A program made the position numbers and the translations under genes. This document shows positions 52,113 to 61,022 of a stretch of DNA of 64,000 nucleotides, piece after piece. Every line of letters begins with the position of its first letter. Positions within the stretch are counted from its first letter, which is position 1. The stretch lies in NCBI RefSeq assembly GCF_002085925.2, contig NZ_CP053562.1, positions 3,609,501 through 3,673,500 on the forward strand. The letters are read 5' to 3'. Origin of the DNA: Thioclava electrotropha. Lineage in GTDB: Bacteria; Pseudomonadota; Alphaproteobacteria; Rhodobacterales; Rhodobacteraceae. The notes beneath the pieces were generated by a model that had not been told where the DNA came from, ran no database searches, and was given only the letters and a program-made list of their open reading frames with translations.

Positions 52113-52146
52113 ATGCGAGCAATCGCATATTCAACCGATCGGTTGA
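52113..52146. promoter_or_regulatory. Tandem palindromes upstream of the ArsR gene
   Basis: ATGCGA-gcaa-TCGCAT (52113-52128) is followed 2 bp later by the perfect 16-bp palindrome TCAACCGATCGGTTGA (52131-52146), which ends 31 bp before the regulator start. ArsR-family dimers bind such palindromes over their own promoter, so autoregulation is likely. Either site could also touch the divergent atp promoter. Confidence 0.6.
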
Positions 52147-52177
52147 CGTTTATCGCGCGCCGCCCCATCAAGGAGCG

Positions 52178-52594
52178 ATGCTACCGCCGCCCACCCCTTC
52201 TCTCGATGCGATCTTCGCCGCGCTCGCCGATCCGACCCGGCGGACGATCCTGACGATGCTGCTCGAAGACGACATGGCGGTGACCGACGTGGCCGAGCCC
52301 TTCGAGATGTCGCTGGCGGCCGTCTCCAAGCACCTTGCGATCCTGACCAATGCCGGGCTGATCTCTCAGGAGAAACGCGGCCGGGTGAAATGGTGCAAGC
52401 TGGAGCCGCTCGCGATGTCCGCCGCCACGACATGGATTCAAGGGTTCGGCCAGTTCGAGCCGCTGGATTTCGACGCGTTCGAGAAATTCCTCGAAGCTGA
52501 ATTGGCGCAGATCGAGATCGAGCCGGAGGAAATCGGGCCGGTGGAGAATGGGCAAAGCGACGCGCCGCCCGGCAGCGCGCCGCAACACGATTAA
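52178..52594 (+). CDS. ArsR-family winged-helix regulator
   Basis: A 138-residue regulator with the ArsR helix-turn-helix (LADPTRRTILTMLLEDDMAVTDVAEPFEMSLAAVSKHLAILTNAGLI) and a wing (RGRVKWCKLEP). It lacks the CxC metal site of arsenic sensors, so it belongs to the metal-independent group often paired with SRPBCC proteins or acting alone. The C-terminus is acidic. AGGAG is only 2 nt from ATG 52178, so the start is slightly uncertain. It converges with an SDR gene; their stop codons share TTAA. Confidence 0.87.
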   Translation: MLPPPTPSLDAIFAALADPTRRTILTMLLEDDMAVTDVAEPFEMSLAAVSKHLAILTNAGLISQEKRGRVKWCKLEPLAMSAATTWIQGFGQFEPLDFDAFEKFLEAELAQIEIEPEEIGPVENGQSDAPPGSAPQHD

Positions 52595-53340
52595 ATCGAG
52601 CCCGCCTCGACCATGTAGTTGTTCGCCGTGCACATCGCCGCATCGTCCGAGGCGAGGAACAGCACCATCCGCGCGACATATTCCGGCTGGATCAGATCGG
52701 GCAGGCATTGGTTGCGACGATGCTCCTCCAGCGCCTCGGGCGTGGCCCAGAGCGTTTTCTGCCGATCCGTCATGATCCAGCCCGGCACGACCGTGTTGAC
52801 CCGGATGCGATGCCCGCCCAATTCGCGTGCCATCGTGCGGGTCAGCCCATGCACCGCCGCTTTCGCCGTCGCATAGGCCGGAAAGCCGCTACCGGCCTCC
52901 CACCACGAATTCGATCCCATATTGATAATCGACCCCGCCCCTTTCGAGATCATGTCCGGCGCAACCGTCTGGATCGCGAAGAACATGTGGCGCAGGTTGG
53001 TGTGCTGTCGCTCGTCCCAATATTCGGCATCGATCTCGCGCCAGTCGTGGCGGTCGTCGCGCGCGGCATTGTTCACTAGCACATCCGCCGGGCCGATCTT
53101 CTCGCGCAGCCGAGCCAGCGCCTCTTTCATCGCGGCGATGTCGCGCAGGTCGCACAGCTCGTAATCGACGCCGAACCGTTTCGCGATCGCCGCGCTCCCC
53201 TCGGCATCACGGTCGAGAAACCCGACCTTCGCCCCCTGCGCGGCGAAGCCTTCGACGATCAGCGCCCCGATCCCCGAGGCGCCCCCGGTCACGATCACGG
53301 ATTTGCCCTTCAGGCTTGGATAGTTAGCGAATTCCGGCAT
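52591..53340 (-). CDS. SDR-family oxidoreductase (sugar-dehydrogenase-like)
   Basis: A 249-residue classical short-chain dehydrogenase: TGGASGIG nucleotide site, D in LCDLRD, NNAARDD, a serine in GSNSWWEAG and catalytic YATAK. It resembles sugar 1-dehydrogenases of the arabinose/galactose type, with the substrate unproven. No transport or sugar operon surrounds it. ATG 53340 is preceded by GAGGAGGAG. Its stop overlaps the ArsR stop on the other strand by 4 bp, so the regulator may be functionally linked or simply a neighbour. Confidence 0.85.
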   Translation of the reverse strand: MPEFANYPSLKGKSVIVTGGASGIGALIVEGFAAQGAKVGFLDRDAEGSAAIAKRFGVDYELCDLRDIAAMKEALARLREKIGPADVLVNNAARDDRHDWREIDAEYWDERQHTNLRHMFFAIQTVAPDMISKGAGSIINMGSNSWWEAGSGFPAYATAKAAVHGLTRTMARELGGHRIRVNTVVPGWIMTDRQKTLWATPEALEEHRRNQCLPDLIQPEYVARMVLFLASDDAAMCTANNYMVEAGSI

Positions 53341-53440
53341 CTGCTCCTCCTCTTTTCGCGGAGAGCATCGCGCCCGACGTAACGACTGTCCAGACGGCGA
53401 CGACAGGGCCTACGTCACAAATCCTTCGCCCCGGCGTCAG

Positions 53441-53457
53441 CGGGCTGTCACAGCCCG
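53441..53457. repeat. 7-bp hairpin in the gap between SDR and phosphoesterase genes
   Basis: CGGGCTG, a TCA loop and CAGCCCG lie in the 218-bp divergent gap 53341-53558. A possible operator or leader stem; nothing else is recognised there. Confidence 0.35.
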
Positions 53458-53558
53458 GGGTATTATGACGCCCGAAGCCCCGAGCCGACGACCCGCCGTC
53501 CGACGCGGCACCTCGCCCTCAGGGCCTTCGTCATATCAAGTCACCTTTGGGGGTATAT

Positions 53559-54620
53559 ATGCCACGCCTTTCCCGTTCGTTCACGCTGTCCGCAGTGCTC
53601 AACGCCGCCCTCCTCTCCACCGCGCTGGTGGCTCCGGCCCATGCGCAATCCGCCTCCGACGCGGGCGTTCTGAAGGTCGCGCTCTGGGGCGACGAGTTCT
53701 ACAGCAAGGACCCCGAAGAGAAGGCGAACTGGATCGACCAGACCGTCGCCTCGATGAACGATCACAACCTCGACTTCACGATCTTCGCCGGCGACACCAA
53801 GAGCGGCAGCAGCGAATGCACCGATCAGGCGATCGGGGCGGACGTGCAGGCGATCTTCAACCGCCTCGACATGCCGACGCTCTACGCCCTCGGCGACAAT
53901 GAATGGGTCGACTGCCACCGCACCAACAACGGCAGCTACGACCCGGTCGAGCGGCTGTCCTACCTGCGCAAGACCTTCTTCGATGCGGCAAAGTCGCAGG
54001 GCTCGAACCCGATCGACGTCGAACGTCAGGGCGCCCCGGGCGAAGCCTACAGCGAGAACAGCCGTTTCGAGCGCAACAACGTGATGTTCGTCGCCCTCAA
54101 CGTGCCGGGCAGCAACAACAACCTCGTCGCGACCGACAAGCAATGCACCAAGAAGTCCGACCGCACGCAGGCCGATTGCGATGCCGCGACTGCGGAATAC
54201 GAAGCCCGCAATCCGAAGAACGTGGAATGGCTCAAGGAGTCCTTCGCGAAGGCGCGCGAGAATAACGACGCGGGCATCCTGATCGACATTCAAGCCGACA
54301 TCTTCTTCCCGTTCGAGCTGAGCGACGGCGGCTACGAGGACGATTTCCTGCCGACCCTCGACGACAAGAATGGCTTCACCGATTTCTACAAGACCCTCGT
54401 CGACGAGACGCATAACTTCGACGGTCAGGTCCTGCTGGTCCACGGCGACTCGCATTACTTCAAGGTCGACAAACCGATGCTCCAGCCCGATGGCCGCAGC
54501 ACCGCGAACTTCACCCGCGTCGAGGTCTTCGGCAGCAGCGACAACAGCTGGGTGGAGATGACGGTCGATCCGAAATCCGAAGGTGTGTTCTCGTTCCAAC
54601 CCGTGGTGCTGAAGCAGTAA
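53559..54620 (+). CDS. Secreted metallophosphoesterase-like protein
   Basis: A 353-residue periplasmic or secreted protein with a signal peptide cleaved after AHA (about residue 29). Calcineurin-type metal motifs are recognisable but modified: FAGDTKSG, YALGDNEWVDCHR and LLVHGDSHYF; the first motif lacks the usual D-x-H (VALWGDEFY). Four cysteines may form disulfides (SSECTD, VDCHR, KQCTKK, QADCDA). Such proteins occur in many soil and marine bacteria with unknown substrates. ATG 53559 has GGGGG 6 nt upstream; TTG 53547 is less likely. Confidence 0.78.
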   Translation: MPRLSRSFTLSAVLNAALLSTALVAPAHAQSASDAGVLKVALWGDEFYSKDPEEKANWIDQTVASMNDHNLDFTIFAGDTKSGSSECTDQAIGADVQAIFNRLDMPTLYALGDNEWVDCHRTNNGSYDPVERLSYLRKTFFDAAKSQGSNPIDVERQGAPGEAYSENSRFERNNVMFVALNVPGSNNNLVATDKQCTKKSDRTQADCDAATAEYEARNPKNVEWLKESFAKARENNDAGILIDIQADIFFPFELSDGGYEDDFLPTLDDKNGFTDFYKTLVDETHNFDGQVLLVHGDSHYFKVDKPMLQPDGRSTANFTRVEVFGSSDNSWVEMTVDPKSEGVFSFQPVVLKQ

Positions 54621-54749
54621 GCCGCGCCTGTCGCGGGAGTTCGTCGGTTCTCCGGCAGCTCACACCAACCTTTGAGATACGGGCGGCGGTTCATCCGTCG
54701 CCCGTGTTCCCATTAAAGCCTCAACGACGCGACCCGTTGCACCGCAACG

Positions 54750-54776
54750 AAAAAGGCCGCCCCCTATGGAGCGGCC
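54750..54776 (-). terminator. Rho-independent terminator of trcR
   Basis: In the minus-strand RNA GGCCGC pairs with GCGGCC, extended by a G-U and two G-C pairs to 9 bp with a 4-nt loop, then five U residues. Confidence 0.8.
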
Positions 54777-54800
54777 CTGATCTTTCGCGGCGACGACAGC

Positions 54801-55577
54801 TTACTTGCGGTTGTCGTCCTCATCCTCGTCGTCATCATCCTCGGGCAGGTTGAAGAAGCTGTCCGCGTCCGAATAATCGGCGTTATCCGCGGCGTCGTCC
54901 TCTTCCTCGTTCTCCTGCTTGAGATCGGAAGAGGAGAAGTTCTCCAGACCGGCGATGCCGGAGGGCAGGCGCGGCTCGTCGGGCATGCCCAGCGACTGCT
55001 CGGTCGAGACCAGCTTGCGACGCTCGTCATCGCTCATCACGCCTTCGGCGGCGGCTTTCTTCGCGGCCTTCTGCACTTCGATATCCAGTTCCGACTGGCG
55101 GCACAGACCCAGCGCGACCGGATCGATCGGGGTCATGTTCTGGATATTCCAGTGCGTGCGCTCACGGATCGACTGGATCGTGGGCTTGGTGGTGCCGACG
55201 AGACGCGCGATCTGCGCATCGGCCAGTTCCGGGTGGAATTTCACCAGCCACAGGATCGCGTTCGGACGGTCCTGACGCTTCGACAGCGGCGTGTAGCGCG
55301 GCCCGCGACGCTTGTCCTCGCCGACGGCAGCTTTGTTGAACTTCAGCTTGAGCTTGTGCATCGGGTCTTTCTCGGCCTTGTCGATCTCTTCCTGATCGAG
55401 CTGGCTCGAGGCGACCGGATCGAAGCCCTTCACGCCGGTTGCGACGTCACCATCGGCGATGCCCTGCACTTCCAGTTCGTGCAGGCCACAGAAATCCGCG
55501 ATCTGCTTGAAGCTGAGCGTCGTATTGTCCACCAGCCACACGGCGGTGGCCTTTGCCATCAGGGGCTTGTTCGTCAT
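54801..55577 (-). CDS. trcR: Cell cycle transcriptional regulator TrcR (DUF1013)
   Basis: A 258-residue conserved alphaproteobacterial protein. The N-terminal half holds helix-turn-helix-like segments (NTTLSFKQIADFCGLHELEVQGIADG, and LADAQIARLVGTTKPTIQSIRERTHW); the C-terminus (about 215-258) is very acidic with runs of Asp and Glu. TrcR has been placed in the cell-cycle regulatory network of alphaproteobacteria. ATG 55577 is chosen because AAGGA is 8 nt away; ATG 55586 touches that site. It has its own terminator and is divergent from RNase T2. Confidence 0.9.
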   Translation of the reverse strand: MTNKPLMAKATAVWLVDNTTLSFKQIADFCGLHELEVQGIADGDVATGVKGFDPVASSQLDQEEIDKAEKDPMHKLKLKFNKAAVGEDKRRGPRYTPLSKRQDRPNAILWLVKFHPELADAQIARLVGTTKPTIQSIRERTHWNIQNMTPIDPVALGLCRQSELDIEVQKAAKKAAAEGVMSDDERRKLVSTEQSLGMPDEPRLPSGIAGLENFSSSDLKQENEEEDDAADNADYSDADSFFNLPEDDDDEDEDDNRK

Positions 55578-55709
55578 TGCAGCCATCCTTTACATATCTC
55601 TCCCGGGCCGAGAAATCGGCTGCGGCGCGGGAATTCCCTGCCGCGGTCCATTTCTGGAAGGGGAATTGCCGCCTCATATAGTCAATCGCGCGTCGGGAGA
55701 AAAGAGAAA

Positions 55710-56360
55710 ATGACTCGTTTGGGCCTTCTGGCCGCAGCCCTGCTTGCGCTTTCGACCGCCGCCCTGCCCGCCCATGCCGAAGGCGAGCGCGCGGGCGATT
55801 TCGACTATTACGTCCTCTCACTCAGCTGGTCGCCCACTTGGTGCGCGCTGACCGGCGATGCGCGCAACTCTCCGCAATGCGATCCGAAGCACGATCATTC
55901 TTTCGTGCTGCACGGGCTTTGGCCGCAATACGAGCGCGGCTGGCCCAGCTTTTGCCGCACGCCGCATCGCGATCCCTCGCGCCAGCAGACCGCCGCAATG
56001 GAGGATCTGACCGGCGCGCCGGGACTGGCCTGGTACGAGTGGAAAAAACACGGGCGCTGCTCGGGCCTGTCGGCCACGGACTATTTCGCGCTGGAACGCG
56101 AAGCCTATGCGAGCATCGAAATCCCGGAGGTGTTGGCCAATCTCGATCGCGACGTCCGACTGCCCGCGAAGGTGGTCGAGCAGGCGTTTTTGGAGGCCAA
56201 TCCCGGCCTCGATGCCGACGAGATCACCATCACCTGCAAATCGGGCCGCATTCAGGAGGCCCGCATCTGCCTGACCAAGGATCTCGAGCCGCGCAAATGC
56301 GGCTCCGATACGATCCGCGATTGCAGCCTGTCCGACGCACTTATGGAAAAGGTGCGCTGA
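55710..56360 (+). CDS. Periplasmic ribonuclease T2 family protein
   Basis: A 216-residue secreted RNase. Signal peptide cleaved after AHA (about 24). Both catalytic signatures are intact: CAS I HGLWPQYERGWP and CAS II WYEWKKHGRCSG, giving the two histidines and the lysine. Six or more cysteines support disulfides. Cleaves RNA in the periplasm, probably for nutrient recovery, like E. coli RNase I. ATG 55710 follows GGGAGAAAAGAG. Confidence 0.93.
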   Translation: MTRLGLLAAALLALSTAALPAHAEGERAGDFDYYVLSLSWSPTWCALTGDARNSPQCDPKHDHSFVLHGLWPQYERGWPSFCRTPHRDPSRQQTAAMEDLTGAPGLAWYEWKKHGRCSGLSATDYFALEREAYASIEIPEVLANLDRDVRLPAKVVEQAFLEANPGLDADEITITCKSGRIQEARICLTKDLEPRKCGSDTIRDCSLSDALMEKVR

Positions 56361-56364
56361 GGGA

Positions 56365-56829
56365 TCAGTCCTCGAGCGGCGGCTGGCGATCTTCCAACGT
56401 GGGCAGCTTGTGGCGCGCGGCGACGTCGTGGCTGTGGTCTTCCTCAGCCTTGCCCGCGGCGCAAATCCACGCCTTGGCCTGATCCAATTCGCTCAGGCGG
56501 AACAGCTTGACCGTGCCGGGGATCATTGGCGCGAAGGCCTGCACGCCCCAGCGGATCCAGTCGACATCGCTGACCAGCGCCACCGCGGCGAAATCGCCCA
56601 GATGCGACAGGCCCAGCTTGGTGTCGTCCCATGCCGCTTTCGCGGTGTAGCCGTCGAATGCGTCGCCGATGATATAGAGCAGCTTCACCTTTCCCTCAGC
56701 GGCGATCTTGGCCTCCACCGCCGGGATCAGGTGTTGTTCGTAAGCCTCCGCGCCGATCGTGCCCTTGGCCTCGAATGCCAGCACATCGGCCGGATACCCA
56801 TCCAGAAATTCAAAGCGTCCGTCGCTCAT
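56365..56829 (-). CDS. SpoIIAA/STAS-like protein
   Basis: A 154-residue protein with the SpoIIAA-like (STAS/CRAL-TRIO-related) fold pattern: DVLAFEAKGTIGAEAYEQHLIPAV, VKLLYIIGDAFDGYTAKAAWDDTKLGLSH and FAAVALVSDVDWIRWGVQAFAPMIPG. Members are small cytoplasmic proteins of unknown job, perhaps binding lipids. ATG 56829 has GGGGAGG upstream. It is the last minus-strand gene before convergent RNase T2, 4 bp away. Confidence 0.82.
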   Translation of the reverse strand: MSDGRFEFLDGYPADVLAFEAKGTIGAEAYEQHLIPAVEAKIAAEGKVKLLYIIGDAFDGYTAKAAWDDTKLGLSHLGDFAAVALVSDVDWIRWGVQAFAPMIPGTVKLFRLSELDQAKAWICAAGKAEEDHSHDVAARHKLPTLEDRQPPLED

Positions 56830-56894
56830 GACCGCCTCCCCTCGTTGGTGCGCGCGCGCCATAATGATACACCCGGCGCGCGCGTGACGAAAGT

Positions 56895-57896
56895 TCAGCC
56901 GCCCGCAACTTCCAACACGATCTTGCCAATATGCTGGCTGGTCTCCATCCGCTCATGGGCTTTTGCGGCCTCGGCCAGCGGGAAAGTGTTGTCATGGATC
57001 ACGCGCAGCTTGCCCGAATTGATCATCGGCCAGACATTGGCGCGCAACTGCCGCGCAATCTCGGCCTTGGCCGCATCCGATTGCGGGCGCAGCGTGGCCC
57101 CGGTGATCGTGAGACGCTTCACCATGACCTGCGCGAAGTTGATCTCGGCCTTGGGCCCGCCAAGGAAGGCGATGAAAACGAGGCGCGCATCATTGGCCAT
57201 CGCCTTGATGTTGCGCGCGATATAGTCGCCGCCCACCATGTCTAGCACGAGGTTCGCGCCGCCTTCGGCCTTCAGAACCTCGACGAAATCGCCCGTCTTG
57301 TAGTTGATCGCCGTCGCGCCAAGCTCTTCGCAGACCGCGCATTTCTCGGGGCTGCCCGCAGTGGTGAAGACCCGCGCACCCAGCGCCGTCGCGATCTGGA
57401 TCGCGGTCGTGCCGATCCCGGAAGAGCCGCCATGCACCAAGAACCGCTCGCCCGCCTGCAAGCCGCCGCGCATCACCATGGTCGACCAGACGGTGAAGCA
57501 GGTCTCGGGCAGACAGGCCGCCGATTTCAGGTCGAGCCCCGCAGGCACGGGCAGCGCATGTTCGGCCGGACAGCTCACATACTCGGCGTAACCGCCACCG
57601 GGCAGCAGCGCGCAGACCTGATCGCCCACGTCCCAATCCGTGACGCCCGGCCCGATCGCCGCGACCCGGCCCGAGCATTCCAGCCCCGGCAGGTCCGACG
57701 CGCCCGGCGGCGGGTTGTAGGCGCCTGCGCGTTGCAGCGCATCGGGGCGGTTCACCCCGGCATAGGCCACCTCGATCAGTATCTCCCCATGACCTGCGAC
57801 CGGCACGGCGCGGGTGACTTCCGTCAGCACCTCCGGCGCGCCATGTTCGGAAATCTCGACGCAGCGCATCTCGGTCGGCATTTCGACAGGTTTCAT
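56895..57896 (-). CDS. NAD(P)H quinone oxidoreductase, zinc-independent MDR family
   Basis: A 333-residue medium-chain dehydrogenase of the QOR/PIG3 type: N-terminal GroES-like domain (YAGVNRPDALQRAGAYNPPPGASDLPGLECSGRV), nucleotide motif LVHGGSSGIGTTAIQIA and no structural zinc cysteines. Reduces quinones or enones with NADPH. ATG 57896 overlaps the coq9 stop by one base (TGATG) with GGGAGG 7 nt upstream, so it is coupled to coq9 and may have a quinone-linked role. Confidence 0.9.
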   Translation of the reverse strand: MKPVEMPTEMRCVEISEHGAPEVLTEVTRAVPVAGHGEILIEVAYAGVNRPDALQRAGAYNPPPGASDLPGLECSGRVAAIGPGVTDWDVGDQVCALLPGGGYAEYVSCPAEHALPVPAGLDLKSAACLPETCFTVWSTMVMRGGLQAGERFLVHGGSSGIGTTAIQIATALGARVFTTAGSPEKCAVCEELGATAINYKTGDFVEVLKAEGGANLVLDMVGGDYIARNIKAMANDARLVFIAFLGGPKAEINFAQVMVKRLTITGATLRPQSDAAKAEIARQLRANVWPMINSGKLRVIHDNTFPLAEAAKAHERMETSQHIGKIVLEVAGG

Positions 57897-58564
57897 CAAT
57901 GCGCCTCCCGGCCCGGCATGTCGTCAGTGCCTTTCGGCGCACGGATGCCGCCGAGAAGCTTCGGCAGGAAGGGCAGCTTCATCGCAGCGCCCTTTACCTT
58001 TTCAAACTGCATCACATCCTCGATCCGACGATCGAGGAAGGCCCAGGTGTCGCCCTTGCCCTCGCTCTCATCGCCCATCCAGTAAAGCACGGTCGAGCTA
58101 TAGACCCCGGAAAGCGTCATCCGCTTCGTGTACCAGTTGTAATCCTCGCTGACATCGCCGAGCGCACGCCAGATCTTGTCCGAGGTCTCCCAGATCAGCT
58201 TCGAGCCGGTCGTTGCATTCTGCGGCAGCGCGAAGATCGCCGCACCGCGGCGCACCAGCTCCGGATCGGCCTCTTCCAGACGGAAGCGCACGGCGGTCGC
58301 AATCCGGTCGCGGAACTTCATCCCCGACAGATCGGCCTCCTCCAGACGCTTGAGCATCGCGGCATCGCCCTCGCGGTGATAGGCCACCGCCAGATCGACG
58401 GCGCCACGCGGACACACGACCCGCGCCAGCCCCGGATCGAGCCCCAGATCGGAGACCGCGAGCTTGAAGGCAGGCTCGGACCAGCCGTCGAAAGGCACAT
58501 GCGGCTTGATCGCCGCCAACAGCTCGGATCGCGTGCGGTCCATATCGAGATGGTCGTTTTTCAT
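57896..58564 (-). CDS. coq9: COQ9-family ubiquinone biosynthesis protein
   Basis: A 222-residue protein with the TetR-like fold of COQ9 (HVPFDGWSEPAFKLAVSDLG, then VDLAVAYHREGDAAMLKRLEE) and a C-terminal amphipathic lipid-binding helix (RRIEDVMQFEKVKGAA). COQ9 presents lipid intermediates to the ubiquinone hydroxylase COQ7. ATG 58564 with AGAGGA 7 nt upstream. Divergent from rpsU and coupled to a quinone oxidoreductase. Confidence 0.93.
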   Translation of the reverse strand: MKNDHLDMDRTRSELLAAIKPHVPFDGWSEPAFKLAVSDLGLDPGLARVVCPRGAVDLAVAYHREGDAAMLKRLEEADLSGMKFRDRIATAVRFRLEEADPELVRRGAAIFALPQNATTGSKLIWETSDKIWRALGDVSEDYNWYTKRMTLSGVYSSTVLYWMGDESEGKGDTWAFLDRRIEDVMQFEKVKGAAMKLPFLPKLLGGIRAPKGTDDMPGREAH

Positions 58565-58671
58565 CGCGTTTCCTCTCTCAGCTTTGGCGGTAGACAAACC
58601 GCCTTTTGGTGACTATATGGAGCGCTCCTGCAAGCAACTGCAACTCTAACTTAGGAAGGTGGTGACACCAC

Positions 58672-58878
58672 ATGCAGGTCAGCGTTCGCGACAACAACGT
58701 CGAACAGGCGCTCCGTGCTCTGAAGAAAAAGCTTCAGCGCGAGGGTGTGTTCCGCGAAATGAAGCTCAAGCAGCATTTCGAGAAACCCTCGGTCAAAAAA
58801 GCGCGCGAGAAAGCCGAAGCCGTCCGCCGTGCCCGTAAACTGGCACGTAAGAAGGCTCAGCGCGAAGGCGCGCTCTAA
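58672..58878 (+). CDS. rpsU: 30S ribosomal protein S21
   Basis: A 68-residue basic protein near the 3' end of 16S rRNA that helps initiation. [31 protein letters not shown] is the family pattern, with a Lys/Arg-rich end. AGGAAGGTGGTG lies before ATG 58672, and GTGGT/ACCAC around it can fold into a small stem, which might tune translation. A terminator follows, so it is a single-gene unit. Confidence 0.97.
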   Translation: MQVSVRDNNVEQALRALKKKLQREGVFREMKLKQHFEKPSVKKAREKAEAVRRARKLARKKAQREGAL

Positions 58879-58939
58879 GCGCACCGCTCCGCGTCTGAAA
58901 AGGCGCCTGAAAATGCTGGCGGGCTTGCCCGCACCGATG

Positions 58940-58968
58940 ACCCCCGAGGCTTGGCCGCGGGGGTTTTT
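58940..58968 (+). terminator. Rho-independent terminator after rpsU
   Basis: ACCCCCG (58940-58946) and CGGGGGT (58958-58964) pair over 7 bp with an 11-nt loop, followed by five T residues. Confidence 0.85.
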
Positions 58969-59084
58969 GGTTTCTGGAAGACACCTCCACAAGAAAGCGC
59001 AACCGACGCCGCTTTGATCTTGCCTAAAGCGCCGCGCCCCCTACCCTAGCGCCAGCACTTCGTTCTGGCGGGAACCGCTTTCAC

Positions 59085-60533
59085 ATGTCCGATATCCGGC
59101 CCGTCCTGCATCTCTTCGGCCTGATCCTCACAGTCCTCGGGACAACAATGCTGGTCCCGGCGGCAATGGACTTCAGCGATCTCAATCCGAACTGGCAGGA
59201 ATTCTTCGAGGCGGCGGTCGAGACCGCGCTGATCGGGATGGTTCTCTCGCTCGCGACCCGAACCAAAAGCGCGAACGGGCTCAACACGCGTCAGGCCTAT
59301 CTGCTCACGGCGGCGATCTGGCTCGGCTTGCCGATCTTCGCGGCCCTGCCCTTCATCGAGGGCGCGCCGCATGCGACATGGACCAACGCCTATTTCGAGG
59401 CCGCCTCGGGCATCACCACCACCGGCTACACGGTCTTCGAACATCTCGACACCCTGCCGCGCGGGGTCGTGCTGTGGCGCGGAATGCTGAACTGGTTCGG
59501 CGGGCTCGGGATCGCCTTCGTCGCGATGATCTTCCTACCGGTGCTGCGCATCGGCGGCATGCGCTATTTCCAGGCCGAAGGGTTCGACACGCTGGGCAAG
59601 GTCATGCCCCGCGCCCATAACATCGCGCGCTCGCTGCTTTGGGTCTATGTCTCGCTGACGCTGGCCTGCGCGATCAGCTATGCCGCCGCGGGCATGAGCT
59701 CGTTCGACGCGATCTGCTACGCGATGGCGACAATCGCGACGGGCGGCTTCGGCACGCATGACAGCTCCTTCGCGGGCTTCTCGCCGGGTGCACAATATGC
59801 CGGTGTCATCTTCATGCTGGGCTCGGCCCTGCCCTTCATCCGCTATGTCCAGCTTGGCCGCGGCGATCTGCGCCCGTTCTGGGACGACCCGCAAATCCAC
59901 GCCTTCCTGCGCTGGTTCGCGCTCGCGCTCGCCGCGCTCCTGATCTGGCTCTACACCCACGCGCCCGACGGGATCGAACCCACCTTCCGCTCCGCCGCCT
60001 TCAACCTGTCCTCGATCATGACCGGCACCGGCTTCGGCACCGCCAATGTCGCGAATTGGGGAAGCTTCGCGATGGTGCTGGCCTATTGGGTCGGGCTGAT
60101 CGGCGGCTGCACCGGGTCCAGTTCCGGCGCGCTGTCGGTCTTCCGCTGGCAGGCGCTCGGCGCGGTGATCCGCGCAGCCGTGCGCCGCCTGCAGATGCCG
60201 CACCGAGTCCTGCAACCGCGCCTCGGCGACAAGCTGCTGGAGGAGGACGTGCTCTCCTCCCTGATCCTCTATTTCACCGGCTATATGCTGACGCTCGGCC
60301 TGATCTCGGTCGGGATCTCGATGACCGGCGCCGATTTCGTCTCGGCGCTCTTCGCGACATGGGGGGCGCTTGGCAATATCGGCTACGGGGTCGGCCCGCT
60401 CACCGATCGCACCGGTACGATGATCGATTTCAGCGACGCCGCGACCTGGCTGCTGACGCTCGCAATGCTGCTGGGCCGGATCGGGATGCTCGCGATCCTC
60501 GTCGTGTTCCTGCCGCGCTTCTGGCGGGCCTGA
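59085..60533 (+). CDS. trkH: TrkH-family potassium uptake protein
   Basis: Inner-membrane K+ translocating subunit, 482 residues with about ten to twelve helices. Four selectivity-filter loops are visible: SGITTTGYTVF, IATGGFGTHD, IMTGTGFGTAN and LGNIGYGVGP. It normally works with TrkA, which is not in the window. ATG 59085. The 206-bp gap upstream holds the rpsU terminator and little else. It converges with the Lrp gene. Confidence 0.94.
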   Translation: MSDIRPVLHLFGLILTVLGTTMLVPAAMDFSDLNPNWQEFFEAAVETALIGMVLSLATRTKSANGLNTRQAYLLTAAIWLGLPIFAALPFIEGAPHATWTNAYFEAASGITTTGYTVFEHLDTLPRGVVLWRGMLNWFGGLGIAFVAMIFLPVLRIGGMRYFQAEGFDTLGKVMPRAHNIARSLLWVYVSLTLACAISYAAAGMSSFDAICYAMATIATGGFGTHDSSFAGFSPGAQYAGVIFMLGSALPFIRYVQLGRGDLRPFWDDPQIHAFLRWFALALAALLIWLYTHAPDGIEPTFRSAAFNLSSIMTGTGFGTANVANWGSFAMVLAYWVGLIGGCTGSSSGALSVFRWQALGAVIRAAVRRLQMPHRVLQPRLGDKLLEEDVLSSLILYFTGYMLTLGLISVGISMTGADFVSALFATWGALGNIGYGVGPLTDRTGTMIDFSDAATWLLTLAMLLGRIGMLAILVVFLPRFWRA

Positions 60534-60536
60534 GCC

Positions 60537-61001
60537 TCAGACCGGCATCGCCGTGGTCGAGACTACGCATTTGAGCGAGAAGCTCGACTGGATCTGCGCC
60601 ACGCCCGGAATATTGGCGAGCTTCGCCCGGTGCAGCCGCGCGAAATCCTCGGCATCGGCGGCCACCACTTTCAGCAGGTAATCCGCAGCCCCCGCCATCA
60701 GGTGACATTCAAGCACTTCCGGCACCTGCTTCACGCCCTTCTCGAATGCATCGAGCACCTCGTCGGCCTGACTCGACAGCTTGATCTCGACATAGACCGT
60801 CGTGGTCCGCCCCAGCTTGCGCGGGTTCAGCAGGGCGACGTAATCGCGGATGTAGCCCTCCTCCTCCAGCCGCTGCACCCGGCGATGGCAGGCCGAAGCC
60901 GATAGGTTTACCCGCTCGCTCAGCTCGGCATTGGAGATTCGCCCCTGCCGCTGCAAAACCTCCAGCAGCCGACGATCTGTCGCGTCCAGCTTGTCGCTCA
61001 T
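60537..61001 (-). CDS. Lrp/AsnC-family regulator of alanine dehydrogenase
   Basis: A 154-residue Lrp-type regulator: helix-turn-helix at about 8-55 ([46 protein letters not shown]) and a RAM ligand domain ([47 protein letters not shown]). It is divergent from ald with 144 bp between, the arrangement of AldR-type alanine-responsive activators. A 20-bp imperfect palindrome is 22 bp from its start. Confidence 0.92.
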   Translation of the reverse strand: MSDKLDATDRRLLEVLQRQGRISNAELSERVNLSASACHRRVQRLEEEGYIRDYVALLNPRKLGRTTTVYVEIKLSSQADEVLDAFEKGVKQVPEVLECHLMAGAADYLLKVVAADAEDFARLHRAKLANIPGVAQIQSSFSLKCVVSTTAMPV

Positions 61002-61022
61002 GCAATATCCTGCCGATCTTTG

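Noticed and set aside
51977..52171. A 64-residue minus-strand frame in the atpI-ArsR gap
   Set aside because: It overlaps the palindromic operators and the atp promoter region, has no ribosome binding site and resembles nothing.
59030..59050. TTGAT-like half-site before trkH considered as an FNR box
   Set aside because: The second half does not read ATCAA; only the first half matches.
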